Below are positions 6,484 to 7,053 of a DNA stretch of 7,053 nt, in pieces. Numbering within the stretch: position 1 is the first letter of the stretch; every line of letters begins with the position of its first letter. The notes below the pieces were generated by a model. The model was not told the origin of the DNA. It saw nothing but the letters and a program-made list of their open reading frames with translations, and made no database searches. The DNA comes from Candidatus Gastranaerophilales bacterium (GTDB lineage: Bacteria; Cyanobacteriota; Vampirovibrionia; Gastranaerophilales; Gastranaerophilaceae). The position numbers and the translations under genes were made by a program. The DNA is taken from assembly GCA_900552525.1 (NCBI GenBank), contig UNSK01000071.1, positions 1 to 7,053 of the forward strand. Direction: 5' to 3'.

Positions 6484-6633
6484 CTAAGCCGGCTCCAAAG
6501 CCGCCCCAAAAACCGCCATGACCGCTATATTATAGGTAGTATTAAATATACTGCCGTAATTCCCGCCGCCGTGACAACCGGAGTGGAACATCTCATAGTG
6601 TTTAAATGCGCTGTGACAATTAATTCTGGTCAT
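6484..6633 (-). pseudogene. 5' fragment of the Gly-rich gene, separated by a frameshift
   Basis: A 49-codon frame starts at an ATG with a good Shine-Dalgarno site, TGAGGTAA, at 6639-6646. It encodes a Cys/His-rich start (MTRINCHSAFKHYEMFH, then SGCHGGGNYGS, to NTTYN) and then leaves the Gly-rich pattern and stops at TAG 6484-6486. From 6529 the neighbouring frame takes over with YSGHGGFWGGFGAG and runs into the main Gly-rich protein. The two pieces need a -1 shift (one base missing) between about 6540 and 6505. The joined protein would be about 415 residues. Inactivation, a sequencing or assembly error, and recoding are all possible. A T5 run at 6507-6511 is the nearest homopolymer. Confidence 0.7.
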
Positions 6634-6638
6634 AATTG

Positions 6639-6646
6639 TTACCTCA
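6639..6646 (-). promoter_or_regulatory. Ribosome binding site for the upstream start of the Gly-rich gene
   Basis: The complement reads TGAGGTAA, with GAGGT 7 nt from the ATG at 6633. This argues that translation begins there and not at the ATG at 6439, which is preceded only by GGC codons. Confidence 0.6.
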
Positions 6647-6665
6647 ATTTTTCTTACATCTGTTA

Positions 6666-6694
6666 TATATATAAAGTATGTAAAATTTATTCAA
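6666..6694 (-). promoter_or_regulatory. Candidate promoter of the Gly-rich gene
   Basis: On the minus strand TTGAAT (6689-6694, 4/6) and TATATA (6666-6671, 4/6) are 17 bp apart, about 33 bp before the ATG at 6633. TTACA at 6654-6658 and TGTAA at 6679-6683 flank the -10 box. The AT-rich setting makes chance matches likely. Confidence 0.35.
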
Positions 6695-6715
6695 TTTCAA
6701 CATTGCTTTATTTTG

Positions 6716-6746
6716 TTACAAATGTTTACATTGTAAATTTTTGTAA
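6716..6746. promoter_or_regulatory. Symmetric TTACA/TGTAA array, candidate operator
   Basis: The order is TTACA (6716-6720), 5 bp, TTACA (6726-6730), 1 bp, TGTAA (6732-6736), 5 bp, TGTAA (6742-6746). All four motifs are centred on 6731, and copies on each side are 10 bp apart, one helical turn. The inner pair extends to TTTACA-T-TGTAAA. It lies in the 206-bp region (6634-6839) between two divergent genes, suitable for a dimer or tetramer of a regulator. That region also holds the promoter candidate at 6666-6694 and only weak plus-strand promoter matches (TTGAAA at 6773 with TATATATATT near 6790). Confidence 0.45.
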
Positions 6747-6839
6747 ATCTTTATTTAAAAAGTCTAAAGTTTTTGAAAAATATGCCGATATATATATTAC
6801 CAAGGGAAATGAAAAGCTCAGGTAAAAGGAGCAGGGATT

Positions 6840-7053
6840 ATGGGATTTAATGTATCAGCATCAATGGGATATCAATTGGAAAATAGTGAATTCTTGAGAA
6901 GTGCTGCAAAAAATATTTTAAATAGAAGCGCTTCTCCTGAAACTACACAGAGAATTATTGAAAAAACTTTGTTCAATTCGGATGTTCAATTAAGAGAATT
7001 GTATACAAATCCGCAATTGTCAGTAATAAAAGCTTCAACACAAATAAGTATTA
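6840..7053 (+). CDS. Uncharacterised protein, 5' part only
   Basis: The frame stays open from ATG 6840 to the right edge, giving 71 residues. The start is well supported by AAAAGGAG about 9 nt upstream. The protein begins MGFNVSASMGYQLENSEFLR and continues with a polar, helix-prone segment (RIIEKTLFNSDVQLRELYTNPQLSVIK). It has no signal peptide or hydrophobic span in the visible part. I do not recognise the family. It is divergent from the Gly-rich gene and shares its 206-bp control region, so the two may be co-regulated. Confidence 0.78.
   Translation, partial: MGFNVSASMGYQLENSEFLRSAAKNILNRSASPETTQRIIEKTLFNSDVQLRELYTNPQLSVIKASTQISI

Noticed and set aside
6500..6515. Programmed -1 frameshift at GCG GTT TTT GGG
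   Set aside because: The P-site codon GTT re-pairs poorly after slipping to GGT and no downstream stem is obvious; a one-base indel is simpler. It remains listed as a possibility only.
6273..6825. Plus-strand Pro-rich and Arg/Cys-rich open frames opposite the Gly-rich gene
   Set aside because: They are the complement of GGC/GGT-rich codons; the Pro-rich repeat mirrors the Gly repeat, and no ribosome binding site or terminator supports them.

Overview
The window comes from an AT-rich bacterial chromosome. No single gene fixes the lineage. A 57-residue S21 with a [18 protein letters not shown] start and a [23 protein letters not shown] end, a dnaA gene without dnaN beside it, a flagellar fliD tail and Gly/Phe-rich proteins without known function would fit a non-photosynthetic relative of Cyanobacteria (Melainabacteria/Gastranaerophilales-like gut bacterium). 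That assignment is inference, roughly even odds.

Layout, left to right. 1-101: the last 32 codons of a probable fliD (+). 174-2168: nadE (+), a complete glutamine-dependent NAD+ synthetase. 2169-3200: a TPR-repeat protein (-), whose stop codon directly abuts the nadE stop. 3264-4649: dnaA (-). 4688-4758: tRNA-Cys(GCA) (-). 4865-5038: rpsU (-), with its own promoter, Shine-Dalgarno site and terminator. 5152-5361: a small uncharacterised protein (+). 5361-5388: a hairpin terminator shared by the two convergent genes on either side. 5387-6439: a Gly/Phe-rich, Thr/Pro-linker protein (-), whose real start appears to lie at 6633 in another frame, so the gene is split by a frameshift. 6634-6839: a divergent intergenic region with a symmetric array of TTACA/TGTAA motifs. 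6840-7053: the start of an uncharacterised gene (+) that runs off the window.

The minus-strand block rpsU, tRNA-Cys, dnaA, TPR gene groups translation and replication-initiation functions. rpsU forms its own transcription unit. tRNA-Cys has a good promoter set right at its 5' end, and dnaA begins only 38 bp downstream of the tRNA with no clear promoter of its own, so dnaA may be transcribed through the tRNA. A perfect consensus DnaA box sits just upstream of the rpsU promoter, next to tandem 14-bp repeats, which makes this control region the most unusual short stretch near dnaA.

No mobile element, CRISPR array or phage gene was seen. The points most worth following are the frameshifted Gly-rich gene, the symmetric operator-like array, the DnaA box with its repeats, and the changed DNA-recognition loop in DnaA.
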